From Acidobacteriota bacterium (lineage in GTDB: Bacteria; Acidobacteriota; Blastocatellia; Pyrinomonadales; Pyrinomonadaceae), in assembly GCA_016700175.1 (NCBI GenBank), contig CP065003.1, forward strand, positions 1,002,001 to 1,066,000: a stretch of 64,000 nt of DNA, read 5' to 3'. The notes under the pieces were generated by a model that was not told the origin of the DNA, ran no database searches, and was given only the letters and a program-made list of their open reading frames with translations. Below are positions 18,328 to 27,259 of the stretch, piece by piece. Within the stretch, counting starts at the first letter, position 1. Each line of letters begins with the position of its first letter. The translations under genes were made by a program, and so were the position numbers.

Positions 18328-19635
18328 ATGGCAGTAAAAGGGTTTTCGCCACGAAGATACCTCTCCGCCGTATCGCGCCTTCGGGCGCGGCTTCGCCGAA
18401 GTCTGTTTGAATACCGGCTTTTCGCCTACCTCGCCATTCTCGGACCCGGGATTATCGCCGCCAACGCAGGAAACGACGCCGGCGGCATCGCAACCTATTC
18501 AAGTATCGGCGCTGCCTACGGCTATACGCTTCTGTGGGCGTTCCTGCCGATGGTCGTCAGCCTGATCGTCGTTCAGGAGATGTGCGTCCGAATGGGAGTC
18601 GTGACCGGCCAGGGGCTGGCGGACCTGATCCGCGAACGATTCGGCGTAAGGCTCACGGCTCTTGTCATGACCGCGCTCCTGATCGCCAACACGGGCGTCA
18701 TCGTATCTCAGTTCGTGGGCGTCGCACAGGCTTCGGAGCTTCTGGGGGTTCCGAGATATTTCACGGTCCCTTTCGCTTCGATAGTGATGTGGTGGCTGGT
18801 CGTTAAAGGCACGCAGGAGAGGGTAGAGCAGATCTTTCTCCTCATCTCCCTAGTGTTTCTCTGCTATATATTTTCGGCGTTTATGGCAGGGCCGGACTGG
18901 GGCGAGGTCGCATCCGAGATCGCTTCGCCCCGGCTGAGCGCAGAACCGGGGTATCTTTTCATGGTCATAGCGCTCATCGGAACCACGATCACGCCTTTTA
19001 TGCAGTTTTTCGTACAGTCTTCGACCGTCGAAAAAGGCCTCGACGAAGACGAGCTCTCGCTTGCGCGGGCCGACGTGATCGTCGGAACCTGTTTCGCACT
19101 CCTTATCGCTGCTTTCATTGTGATCTCGACGGCCGCTACGCTGCACGCGAGCGGGATAACGACCATCGATTCAGCCGCGACCGCGGCGGAAGCCCTGGCG
19201 CCCGTAGTCGGCGAATACGCCAAATACCTGTTTGCGATCGGACTGTTTGGAGCGTCTCTTCTGGCGATGGGCGTTCTTCCGTTGGCAACGGCGTATTCGA
19301 TAAGTGAGGCTTTGGGCTTTGAAAAAGGTCTTTCGCGAACGTTTCGCGAGGCGCCGATCTTTCTGGGGATGTTCACCGGCCTCATCCTGGTCGGCGCGTT
19401 CATATCGATGATCCCGTCGATCCCTCAGATCCAGCTTCTGCTGGTCACACAGGCCGTCAACGGGCTGCTGCTCCCGGTGATACTGGTGACGATCGTCACT
19501 CTTTCCAGCAGCCGCGAGATTATGGGCGAATACCGTAACGGAACGCTGTTCAAGGGCTTTGCATGGCTGATCACGGTGGTCGTTTCGGCCCTCTCTTTGT
19601 TGTTGCTTGCTCAGACTTTTGCTGATATTTTTTAG
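18328..19635 (+). CDS. Nramp-family transporter with altered metal-site motifs
   Basis: The 435-residue protein has eleven or so membrane spans of the Nramp/SLC11 fold. The usual first-helix motif DPGN reads NAGNDAGG (in GPGIIAANAGNDAGGIATYS), and the sixth-helix MPH motif reads TPFMQF (in LIGTTITPFMQFFVQSSTVE). These changes are known in side branches of the superfamily that do not behave as classical Mn/Fe transporters, so the substrate should not be assumed to be manganese. ATG 18328 is used; an out-of-frame short ORF with a better ribosome-binding site overlaps its start. The MscS-like gene follows 9 bases after the stop, so they are probably co-transcribed. Confidence 0.85.
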   Translation: MAVKGFSPRRYLSAVSRLRARLRRSLFEYRLFAYLAILGPGIIAANAGNDAGGIATYSSIGAAYGYTLLWAFLPMVVSLIVVQEMCVRMGVVTGQGLADLIRERFGVRLTALVMTALLIANTGVIVSQFVGVAQASELLGVPRYFTVPFASIVMWWLVVKGTQERVEQIFLLISLVFLCYIFSAFMAGPDWGEVASEIASPRLSAEPGYLFMVIALIGTTITPFMQFFVQSSTVEKGLDEDELSLARADVIVGTCFALLIAAFIVISTAATLHASGITTIDSAATAAEALAPVVGEYAKYLFAIGLFGASLLAMGVLPLATAYSISEALGFEKGLSRTFREAPIFLGMFTGLILVGAFISMIPSIPQIQLLLVTQAVNGLLLPVILVTIVTLSSSREIMGEYRNGTLFKGFAWLITVVVSALSLLLLAQTFADIF

Positions 19636-19644
19636 TGCCTCTCT

Positions 19645-21192
19645 ATGGAACCAAGCGAACTTAGGCGGAGACTGACACTGCTCGCGATGATCATCGCGAT
19701 CGTCACTCTGATCCTCATCGTCCTGCCGTTCGTGGAGGGTTGGCTCCTTCAGAGCGTCTATTCATATTTCGAGCTTAAGGTGATCGGCCCGGAGGAACGA
19801 ATCGTCAAGGTCCTGGGCAAGAATCCTCAGCGCGAAGACGTTTACGGGAACCCCGGCCAGCTCGCGCAGACTCTCCTGAGCCTTCTCGTCAATCTCTTCA
19901 AGATAATCAAGGTCCTGTTGTGGATGACGATCGTGATCGCCGTCGTGAGGATCTTCGTCAACCTCATTTTCGGGACGGCGCTGCGTCAGACGGCGCAGAA
20001 CGAGATCGCCTCCCTTCTGAAGACCGTACTGTCTGTCATCATTTACATCGTCGCGTTTTTCATCATCTTCCAGACCCAGTATCCGAACATCCCGCTCGCG
20101 CCTCTGTTCACCGGATCGACGATCCTCGGTATCGTCGTCGGTCTCGCGCTCCAGGACACGCTCGGAAACCTGTTCTCCGGCATCGCGATCCAGGCCGACC
20201 AGTCTTTCCAGGTCGGCGACACCGTGATCATCGGCGACCGCGGCTTCGGCGAGGTCGAGAGCGTATCGTGGCGCGGCGTTAAGATCAGGACGTATCAGAA
20301 CAAACTGCTCGTGATGAGCAACAGCGTGATCGGAAAGGAGATAATCGAGATCGCGCCGAAAGGAAACCTCAACGCAAGGATCGTAAGATTCAATACGCTT
20401 TACACGAACTCGCCGGCCAAGGTGATCGAGACCGTGCGCGAGGTGGTCCGGCAGGTCGAGAACGTCTCCCCGAAGCGCAGGCCCAAGGTGCGGATCTGGA
20501 ACCTCGGCGACAGCGGCATCGACTGGGAGGTCAAGTACTGGATCACGGACTACCGCCGGTTCAACGACACGGACGCGAGGATACGTGAGCGGATCTGGTA
20601 TGCCTTCCGGCGCGAGGGGCTTGATTTCGCGTATCCGACAAGGACAATCTACACGGCACAGCAGAAGGACCAAGAGTCCGTGTTCATCGAGACGTCCGAC
20701 GAGATCTGCGAACGCATCAACAACGTTCCCGTGTTCGCGCCCCTTTCAACCGAGGATACGAAAAAGATCGCGCAAGCCAGCCGGGTCCGCGTATTCGCGA
20801 CCGAAGAACCTATCATTCGCATGGGACAGAAAGGCGAAGCGATGTACATCATCCACAAGGGCTCGGTCAATATCCAGATTCGGGAAGACGGGGTCCGAAA
20901 GACGATCAACACGCTCTACGCGGGCGATTTCTTCGGCGAGATGAGCCTTTTCACGGGAGAGCCCAGGACGGCGGATGTGGTTGCGGAGTCGGAGACGAAG
21001 GTGATCGAGATCCAGCCTTCCGTACTGAAACCGATCCTCGAAGAGAATCCCGAGCTTGTAAGGATCATCTCCGAGATCATCGACGACCGCCGCCAGCTTC
21101 TGATCGAGGACGAAGAAGAGGCTGCGGCCGCCACGGACGCCGACGCGAAGGGAGTGATCCGTTCGATCAGAAGTTTCTTTGGGTTGAGGTGA
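19645..21192 (+). CDS. MscS-type channel with C-terminal cyclic-nucleotide-binding domain
   Basis: The 515-residue protein has an N-terminal span (LLAMIIAIVTLILIVLPFVE), further spans (VLLWMTIVIAVVRIFVNLIF, VLSVIIYIVAFFIIFQTQYP) and the MscS pore helix and beta domain (STILGIVVGLALQDTLGNLF, FQVGDTVIIGDRGFGEVES). From about residue 360 to 490 it has a CNMP-type domain (FATEEPIIRMGQKGEAMYII, GDFFGEMSLFTGEPRTADVV) with the phosphate-binding FGEMSL...RTADV cassette. This architecture is that of bacterial cyclic-nucleotide-gated MscS relatives (bCNG), in which ligand binding rather than membrane tension gates the pore. The adjacent Nramp-like transporter suggests an ion-homeostasis unit. Confidence 0.92.
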   Translation: MEPSELRRRLTLLAMIIAIVTLILIVLPFVEGWLLQSVYSYFELKVIGPEERIVKVLGKNPQREDVYGNPGQLAQTLLSLLVNLFKIIKVLLWMTIVIAVVRIFVNLIFGTALRQTAQNEIASLLKTVLSVIIYIVAFFIIFQTQYPNIPLAPLFTGSTILGIVVGLALQDTLGNLFSGIAIQADQSFQVGDTVIIGDRGFGEVESVSWRGVKIRTYQNKLLVMSNSVIGKEIIEIAPKGNLNARIVRFNTLYTNSPAKVIETVREVVRQVENVSPKRRPKVRIWNLGDSGIDWEVKYWITDYRRFNDTDARIRERIWYAFRREGLDFAYPTRTIYTAQQKDQESVFIETSDEICERINNVPVFAPLSTEDTKKIAQASRVRVFATEEPIIRMGQKGEAMYIIHKGSVNIQIREDGVRKTINTLYAGDFFGEMSLFTGEPRTADVVAESETKVIEIQPSVLKPILEENPELVRIISEIIDDRRQLLIEDEEEAAAATDADAKGVIRSIRSFFGLR

Positions 21193-21270
21193 GTTCGAAA
21201 GGACACTCTTTAGATCCTCAAGCGGAATTCCCGGGGCCGTTTCGGGTCCGATGCCTTGCACAGACGTTTT

Positions 21271-21410
21271 TCAGTTGCCCCCCGCTTCAGCGGGGGGACC
21301 GAAAGGGCCGATAGATTGTTTCGCCGGCTTCAGCCGGCCATCTCGGGGCTAAAGCCCCTATCCTGTTTTGTTTACCAGGTTGACCCCCGGCTGAAGCCGG
21401 GGGCAACTGA
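21271..21410. repeat. 140-bp four-hairpin (cloverleaf-like) repeat, copy 1
   Basis: The outer arms TCAGTTGCCCCC (21271-21282) and GGGGGCAACTGA (21399-21410) are perfectly complementary. Inside lie hairpins built on GCTTCAGC/GCTGAAGC or GCTAAAGC cores: CCCCCGCTTCAGCGGGGG, GCCGGCTTCAGCCGGC, GGGGCTAAAGCCCC and CCCCGGCTGAAGCCGGGG. It sits in the otherwise empty 403-base gap between the convergent MscS-like and TonB genes. Related copies are at 31611-31702 (half) and 31801-31941. Confidence 0.9.
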
Positions 21411-21542
21411 TGTTTCCCGGAAACGCGATCTTTCGTACGAAACGACCGGGAATGGTGTCCAGACCTGCTTTTCAGACAGCCTCGGCAATTGATCCACCTT
21501 CCAGCGTCCGCAGGTGCACCACATTGTCCGGCCCCGAAGACG

Positions 21543-21573
21543 AAAAAAAGGCTGCCGTCCCCGGCAGCCTTAA
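21543..21573 (-). terminator. Terminator of the TonB-family gene
   Basis: AAGGCTGCC (21548-21556) and GGCAGCCTT (21563-21571) form a 9-bp stem with a 6-base loop. On the minus strand the hairpin is followed by a run of seven T, 23 bases after the stop codon of the TonB gene. Confidence 0.88.
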
Positions 21574-21595
21574 CCTTTGAAAGGATCGACCTACT

Positions 21596-23044
21596 CTAGT
21601 AGATAGTGAAATTGAAGTGAACGACCTTGTTTACGGTGTACGCCTGACCGTTTCTCATCGGAGGCGTGAACCTTATGTTGCGCGCCGCCGCGATAGCCTT
21701 CTCGGTCAGTCCGTATGGAAGTCCTTTGACAGTCGAGACAGAACCGATCGAACCGTTCGCGAGGAACGTCACCCTCAGGATCACGGTTCCCCTGACGTTG
21801 TTCTGACGGGCTTCGTCCGTGTAACCCGGGCGCGGTTTCGAGAGAATTCTGATATCGGTCGTCGGGCCGCTTCTCGCGGGCTCGGGTCGAGGTCTTCCAG
21901 ACCCGGATCCGCTGCCCGTTCCGTCGCCGGAGCCGCTTCCGCTTCCGGAACCCGTACCGCTTCCTTCACCGGTTCCGAAACCGGAACCCATTCCGGTTCC
22001 GCGTCCCGTTCCCATTCCGCCGCCCGATCCGGGGCCGCTGGAAGGAGTCGTTCCGATCGCTCCCGGAAGTCCGGGCGGCTCGATCCTGTTTCGCTTGATG
22101 TCGCCTTCGGTGGACATCGGGTTTGGAAGACTCGGATCCTTCATCTTGGGCACCGTCGGGGACGGAGGAAACAATGGAGGCCTTGTCTGGGTTACGAGTT
22201 CGCCTTTCGAAACCGGCGTGTCCTCGTTCTTTCCGCCGCCTCCGCCGCCGCCGTCGTCATCCTCGCCTTCCTTCTCATTCGGATCTTCCTCGACATCGAT
22301 CGGAACTTCGTCCACCAACGCGATGAACCGGTCGTCATCAACAAGCGAGGCGACGTCGGCCAGATTCTTGAACATTGAATAAAGGATCAGGCCCGCGAAA
22401 CCGGCGAAAAAAAGCAAAAATGAAGCAAGCAAAAGACCATTGCGCGTACGCGACGATCTTTCGGATATCACGGTTACTTTGTAATTTTCGTCGTGAGGAT
22501 CGGCGTCGTAATTGTAGCTCTTCAGCTCTTCAAGGTTATATTCGAAGCCGCTGTCGCCCGATGTGCTCTTGTCGTCGACCTCCAGGAGGCCAAGGAAAGT
22601 GCCTTCCGCCGCCTTTTTGCCATCCGGCCCCTTCGGAACCTCGTCACCCGCTTCGAATGCGACCGTGTCCTGATCCTCGCGAACCTCCTCGACCCAATCG
22701 TCTCTGGAGTCCGAAGTGACCTCTGCATCTTCCGCCTCAAAATGTATGTCGTCCGGAGACTCGAGATCTTCCGCGGACAAGGTTACCGGCTCGGGTTCGA
22801 CCGATATCTCCTCGACATCGGATAGATCCACGCGATCGGATCCCAGCGCCGGAACCTCCAGGGTCGGTTCGTCGGCGTCAAGAAACGCCGGCTTTTCCGG
22901 TTCCGGAGCCGATCCGGCGTCGCCGGACTTAGCGACCGGATTCATCTCGAATGCAGAAAGTTCCGCCGCACAGTTCGGACAATACGAAAACTTCTCGGCG
23001 AAACTCTCATCGCAGGCGGAGCAAAACTTCACGATTTTTCCCAT
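21596..23044 (-). CDS. TonB-family protein with N-terminal zinc ribbon
   Basis: The 482-residue protein ends in a TonB C-terminal domain (RPGYTDEARQNNVRGTVILR, ISVxxVKGLPYGLTEKAIAA-like, FTPPMRNGQAYTVNKVVHFN), which in TonB systems contacts outer-membrane receptors. Unusually, it begins with a zinc ribbon (Cys 8, 11, 22, 25 in FCSACDESF...SYCPNCAAEL) and about 170 acidic residues. The single membrane span lies only at about 203-225 (GLLLASFLLFFAGFAGLILY). A Gly/Ser/Thr-rich spacer (GTGSGSGSGSGDGTGSGSGS) replaces the usual Pro-rich one. No exbB/exbD is adjacent. The cytoplasmic zinc ribbon suggests a partner or regulator on the inside of the cell. Confidence 0.85.
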   Translation of the reverse strand: MGKIVKFCSACDESFAEKFSYCPNCAAELSAFEMNPVAKSGDAGSAPEPEKPAFLDADEPTLEVPALGSDRVDLSDVEEISVEPEPVTLSAEDLESPDDIHFEAEDAEVTSDSRDDWVEEVREDQDTVAFEAGDEVPKGPDGKKAAEGTFLGLLEVDDKSTSGDSGFEYNLEELKSYNYDADPHDENYKVTVISERSSRTRNGLLLASFLLFFAGFAGLILYSMFKNLADVASLVDDDRFIALVDEVPIDVEEDPNEKEGEDDDGGGGGGGKNEDTPVSKGELVTQTRPPLFPPSPTVPKMKDPSLPNPMSTEGDIKRNRIEPPGLPGAIGTTPSSGPGSGGGMGTGRGTGMGSGFGTGEGSGTGSGSGSGSGDGTGSGSGSGRPRPEPARSGPTTDIRILSKPRPGYTDEARQNNVRGTVILRVTFLANGSIGSVSTVKGLPYGLTEKAIAAARNIRFTPPMRNGQAYTVNKVVHFNFTIY

Positions 23045-23311
23045 TTTTGACTTTGCCTCTTTAGCTTGGTTAGTCGTGGGGTCAGTCGGTGCTAACCTTG
23101 AATGAAACGGTGACTGCTGTGATGAAGGCAGTGCAACGAAACTGAATCGATTGTAACATTTTTGTTGATGCCCTGCCCGGTTGACGCGATGCCCGCCCGC
23201 CTCTAAACTTCTTTGCTTTTAGGAGATTTTAGATGACGGGCGCACATTCCAACCTGCTTTAGGCGGTCGGCAACTAACGCTTTTATCATTATCCTACAGC
23301 CAACCGAGTTT

Positions 23312-24631
23312 ATGAAGCTCTCGTTTTCCCGATTCATTACGTGCGGCATCGTGTTGATGTTCGCATTTGCATTCACTGCTTCCGGACAGGACCGTCCGCG
23401 CTTCGAAAAGCTCCTGAATGAACTGGACGTGCTGATCTGGAGCACGGCCGGAACCGACCGCGTGACGGTCCGCCTAAGGATACACAACGGAGCCGCTTAC
23501 GACCCTCAGGGCAAGGCGGGCACCTTCGCCCTTGTCGGCGACATTCTGTTCCCGGAGCAGGGCGTTCGCGACTATTTCCGCGAGGATCTCGACGGAGATC
23601 TTACGGTAGAGGTCACCTACGACTACGTGGAGGTCACGGGCACCGCCCGCGCAGACGAGTTCCTGACAGTGCTTGAGACTCTTGCCCCGGCACTGATGAA
23701 CACTGAGATCACGAAAGAGACGACCGAGACGCTCAAGGCGAAACAGCTCGAGAAACTGAAAGGCGTCTCGGCCGATCCGAAACGGGCCGTGTCGATCGCG
23801 GCGGCGACGAGGCTTTTCGGCGTGTTTCCTTACGCCAGACCCGTCGAAGGAACTCCTGAATCGGTGAGCAGCATCGATTTCGCCGATCTGATCTACGTCC
23901 GGGAGAGGTTTCTTACCGCCGACAATGCGACCCTTTCGATAGTCGGCGACGTGCGTTCGGATTACGCATATCTCGCGGCGAGAAGGCTTATGGGCGGATG
24001 GAAAAAGGCGGGGACAGAGATCCCTGCGACGTTCCGGCTTCCTGAAGCGCCTCCGAAAGAGACTGAGACCGTTTACGTAGAAGGCGAAGTGGGCCGCCAC
24101 GGCGCGGCTGCGGTCGAGTCGTTTCCGCGGAAACACAGGCTCTACCACGCTGCGGAAGTGCTGAGCCGTATAGTCGACGGGCGGCTCAAGATGGCGACGG
24201 CAGAGCGTGAAGGGCTTTCGGCAGAGGCTTCCAACGAAGGCTTTCTCCTGAAAGGGATGTTCCTGGTCGAGACATCAGATCTGTCCCCGCAGGCGACCGT
24301 GCCTGGAACCGATTCAAGGCTCCCCGCACGGGCGGCGCTCACCCAATGGCTCACTCTTCCGGTCACCGAGAAGGAGTTCGCCGACGCGCATGCCGCATAC
24401 TTCGCTGAAGTTTCCGAAAAGGGCCGCGACAGGCTTCGCGCCGATGTCGAGACATACGGATTAGGATCGTCGGAAGACGAGATCGCGGCTGTCAGGGATC
24501 TGAAGATCGAAGAAGTGCGCGAAGCCGCCGGGGAACTGCTTTCAAGAACCGCGGTTGAAGTGGTGATCATCTCGCGCCCGCCGGCTGTCCCGGATGTCCC
24601 GGCGGATCCCAAGGACCCCCTTCGCCGTTGA
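23312..24631 (+). CDS. M16-like (insulinase-fold) exported protein without the zinc motif
   Basis: The 439-residue protein has a signal peptide (SRFITCGIVLMFAFAFTASG) and two M16-like halves: LRIHNGAAYDPQGKAGTFAL and FLTADNATLSIVGDVRSDYA, the latter typical of the start of the second half. The HxxEH zinc signature that normally follows the GxxHLLEH position is replaced by GDILFPEQG, so it cannot be a canonical metallopeptidase. Such inactive M16 proteins usually pair with an active partner, which is not visible here. The following ubiE gene begins only about 23 bases after the stop, so the gene heads a likely operon running to 27259. Confidence 0.75.
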   Translation: MKLSFSRFITCGIVLMFAFAFTASGQDRPRFEKLLNELDVLIWSTAGTDRVTVRLRIHNGAAYDPQGKAGTFALVGDILFPEQGVRDYFREDLDGDLTVEVTYDYVEVTGTARADEFLTVLETLAPALMNTEITKETTETLKAKQLEKLKGVSADPKRAVSIAAATRLFGVFPYARPVEGTPESVSSIDFADLIYVRERFLTADNATLSIVGDVRSDYAYLAARRLMGGWKKAGTEIPATFRLPEAPPKETETVYVEGEVGRHGAAAVESFPRKHRLYHAAEVLSRIVDGRLKMATAEREGLSAEASNEGFLLKGMFLVETSDLSPQATVPGTDSRLPARAALTQWLTLPVTEKEFADAHAAYFAEVSEKGRDRLRADVETYGLGSSEDEIAAVRDLKIEEVREAAGELLSRTAVEVVIISRPPAVPDVPADPKDPLRR

Positions 24632-24654
24632 ACCCGCACTTTACACACCTGACA

Positions 24655-25380
24655 ATGAACCGCGAGACCGCCGCAAATGGCGAGAAAGAGCACGCGCAGG
24701 CCGTGCGGGAGATGTTCTCCGGCATCGCGGGCAGGTACGATCTTCTCAACCACCTGCTTTCGGCCAACATCGACAAGCGCTGGCGGAAGAAGGTCGCGGC
24801 CGTTCTCTCGGACATTATCTCCGATCCCGAAGCCAAGGTACTGGATGTAGCCTGCGGAACAGGCGACCTTTCGATCGAACTTCGGCAGTCCGGAAAGGCA
24901 AAAGTCGTCGGAACGGATTTCTGCCGGCCGATGCTCGACATCGCTGAGGAGAAGTCGGTAGGCGGATCCCACGGGATCCCTTTCGTCGAAGGCGACGGCC
25001 TGAATCTCGCTTTCGGCGACAATACTTTCGACGCGGCGACGATCGCGTTCGGGCTCCGGAACTTTTCGAACTGGGAGCGAGGGCTTGCTGAACTCCTGCG
25101 GGTCTTGAAGCCCGGGGGAAGACTCGCGATCCTCGAATTCTCGAGTCCCGTCGTTCCCGGTTTCCGGCAGGCTTTCAGATTCTATTTCTCCTCGATCCTC
25201 CCGCGAATTGGCGGCCTCGTCAGCGGATCGCGCGGCGCCTACGAATACCTTCCCGACTCCGTGTCAAAGTTCCCCGACCAAAAGGGCCTCGCCGCGATGA
25301 TGGGACAAATAGGGTTTTCGAATGTAGAATACAAGAACCTGACTGGCGGTATCGCCGCCATACATTCCGGAACAAAGTAG
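24655..25380 (+). CDS. ubiE: Demethylmenaquinone/2-polyprenyl-methoxybenzoquinol methyltransferase
   Basis: This SAM-dependent C-methyltransferase carries out the last step of menaquinone (or the C5 methylation of ubiquinone) synthesis at the inner membrane face. The 241-residue protein contains the family signatures GIAGRYDLLNHLLSANIDKR and motif I VLDVACGTGDLSIEL. It also has the post-motif segment TIAFGLRNFSNWERGLAELL with RVLKPGGRLAILEFSSP. ATG 24655 is chosen; a TTG nine codons upstream would overlap the preceding stop by 4 bases. The name menG would fit equally well if the organism uses only menaquinone, as the Sdh1-like complex suggests. Confidence 0.93.
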   Translation: MNRETAANGEKEHAQAVREMFSGIAGRYDLLNHLLSANIDKRWRKKVAAVLSDIISDPEAKVLDVACGTGDLSIELRQSGKAKVVGTDFCRPMLDIAEEKSVGGSHGIPFVEGDGLNLAFGDNTFDAATIAFGLRNFSNWERGLAELLRVLKPGGRLAILEFSSPVVPGFRQAFRFYFSSILPRIGGLVSGSRGAYEYLPDSVSKFPDQKGLAAMMGQIGFSNVEYKNLTGGIAAIHSGTK

Positions 25381-25407
25381 CGCATCCCGATCGGATCCTT
25401 CCGGCCG

Positions 25408-26388
25408 ATGAACAAGTACAAGTTCTACAACTTCATCAAGCGCCTGGGCCTTTTTCTGCTCGTCATTTGGACGGTTGTCTCGCTGGTGACGATCCTGATC
25501 GAGCTCGTTCCGGGCGATCCGGCCGTCGCGCGGCTCGGCGAACAGGCTACGCCTCAGCAGATCCGGGCGTTCCGCGAGCGACACAAACTCGACAAGCCCG
25601 CTTTCTTCTTCTCTTATGATTCGGAGAACGGGTTCGCGTGGAACGGCTCCGACAACAGGTATCTGGAGTACTGGACCGGCGTCGTCCAGGGCGACCTCGG
25701 GATCTCGTTCGATTCCGACAGGCCGGTCCTGGACATGATAATCGAGCGCTACCCGGCCACGATCAAACTGGCCATCGCCGCGCTTATCGTCGCCGTTTCG
25801 ATCTCGATCCCGCTGGGTGTTCTGGCGGGCACGCGCAAGAACTCTCTGATCGACAATTTTGCCTCGACATTCGCTTTGCTCGGGATATGCCTGCCGTCTT
25901 TCGTGATAGGCCCGCTTCTGGTCTACGTGTTCGCAGTGAAAATACCGATCTTTTCGCCGACCGGCAGTTATTACCCGGAAGACATCGTCCTGCCCGCCAT
26001 CACCCTTGGTGCCGCGCTTTCGGCGATCTTGACCAGAATGGTCCGCTCCAGCGTGATCGAGGAACTCGGAGAGGACTACGTCCGGACCGCGCGCGCAAAG
26101 GGACTGAGCGAGCGCGTGGTGATCTACAAACACGTGCTGAAGAACGGGCTTATCCCGGTCGTGACGATCCTGGGGCTTCAGCTCGGCGTGCTTCTCGCCG
26201 GCGCGATCATCACCGAGAAGATCTTCAACTGGCGCGGTATCGGAACGCTTCTGCTTGACGGGATAGGGACCCGCGACCACAGGCTCGTGCAGGGCGTCGT
26301 GCTGATCATCAGCGTGACGTACATCCTTGCAAATTCGTTCACGGACTGGGTTTACAGGCTTCTGGACCCGAGGATACGGCTTTCCTGA
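25408..26388 (+). CDS. OppB/DppB-type ABC transporter permease
   Basis: The 326-residue inner-membrane protein starts with a first span (GLFLLVIWTVVSLVTILIEL) followed by LVPGDPAVARLGEQATPQQI, the classical N-terminal segment of peptide/nickel permeases. The cytoplasmic EAA-type loop is YVRTARAKGLSERVVIYKHV. An extra loop (residues about 60-95) lies between the first span and the core, as in many OppB proteins. It overlaps no gene but is 27 bases after ubiE and 4 bases before its OppC partner. No ATPase or binding-protein gene is adjacent, so the rest of the transporter must be elsewhere. Confidence 0.9.
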   Translation: MNKYKFYNFIKRLGLFLLVIWTVVSLVTILIELVPGDPAVARLGEQATPQQIRAFRERHKLDKPAFFFSYDSENGFAWNGSDNRYLEYWTGVVQGDLGISFDSDRPVLDMIIERYPATIKLAIAALIVAVSISIPLGVLAGTRKNSLIDNFASTFALLGICLPSFVIGPLLVYVFAVKIPIFSPTGSYYPEDIVLPAITLGAALSAILTRMVRSSVIEELGEDYVRTARAKGLSERVVIYKHVLKNGLIPVVTILGLQLGVLLAGAIITEKIFNWRGIGTLLLDGIGTRDHRLVQGVVLIISVTYILANSFTDWVYRLLDPRIRLS

Positions 26389-26392
26389 CCAG

Positions 26393-27259
26393 ATGAACCG
26401 GCTTTTCTTCATCGGTATCGTTCTCGCCGCGGTGTTCATCTTCACCGCGATGTTCGCGCCGTTCATCGCGCCTTACGATCCTGTCCAGCCGTTCGACTAC
26501 TACGACACCCAGCTCCAGCGCGAGGTGACGCTGAAGAACGAGTATCCAAGCGCCGAACACTGGTTCGGGACCGATGCTCTGGGCCGCGATGTGTTCTCGA
26601 GGCTGGTCTACGGAGCTCGCGTTTCGTTGTTCGTGGGGATCACCGTGGTGTTGATCGCCGGGATCATCGGGACGATCATCGGAGCGATCGCCGGCTTCTA
26701 CGGAGGGTGGCTCGACAATGTGCTCTCCGGCTATGTTTTCAACGTGTTTCTCGCGTTTCCGGGTCTTCTTCTCGCGATCGCGATCGTCGCCTTTCTGAGC
26801 GGCACCAATCCTTCGCCGACCGACCGTATGAGGCACCTGATCATCGCGATGTGCATCACGGGCTGGGTCGGATATGCGAGGGTGATGCGCGGACAGGTCC
26901 TCAAAGTGCGGGAATACGATTTTGTGCAGGCGGCGAGGGCGCTCGGAGCGAGCAATCTGAGGCAGCTGTTCGTTCACATCCTCCCGAACGCGATCCAGCC
27001 TTTGATAGTCCAGGCGTCACTCGCGATGGCGGGGGCGGTCCTCGCTGAAGCCTCGCTTTCGTTCCTGGGTCTCGGTCTTCCGCCGCCGAGCCCGACCTGG
27101 GGAACCATGATCGACGAGGCGCGCGGGATAGACACTTTGACCAACGCGACGCACAACCTCTTGTTCCCGGGGATCGCGCTGGCGATGACCGTCATGGCCT
27201 TCAATTTTATCGGCGACGGCCTGCGGGAGTATCTGGATCCCAAACAGCGCAGCCGTTAA
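26393..27259 (+). CDS. OppC/DppC-type ABC transporter permease
   Basis: The 288-residue protein begins MNRLFFIGIVLAAVFIF and carries the OppC signature EYPSAEHWFGTDALGRDVFS and GARVSLFVGITVV. The EAA loop is YDFVQAARALGASNLRQLFV. The C-terminal block SLSFLGLGLPPPSPTWGTMI is diagnostic of the DppC/OppC branch. ATG 26393 lies 4 bases after the stop of the OppB partner, and the two form a heterodimeric permease for short peptides or a similar solute. Its end overlaps the end of the convergent CBS gene by 4 bases. Confidence 0.92.
   Translation: MNRLFFIGIVLAAVFIFTAMFAPFIAPYDPVQPFDYYDTQLQREVTLKNEYPSAEHWFGTDALGRDVFSRLVYGARVSLFVGITVVLIAGIIGTIIGAIAGFYGGWLDNVLSGYVFNVFLAFPGLLLAIAIVAFLSGTNPSPTDRMRHLIIAMCITGWVGYARVMRGQVLKVREYDFVQAARALGASNLRQLFVHILPNAIQPLIVQASLAMAGAVLAEASLSFLGLGLPPPSPTWGTMIDEARGIDTLTNATHNLLFPGIALAMTVMAFNFIGDGLREYLDPKQRSR

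Noticed and set aside
18122..18337. 71-codon ORF in the Nramp leader.
   Set aside because: It is very Arg-rich with no ribosome-binding site, and overlaps hairpins and the transporter start.
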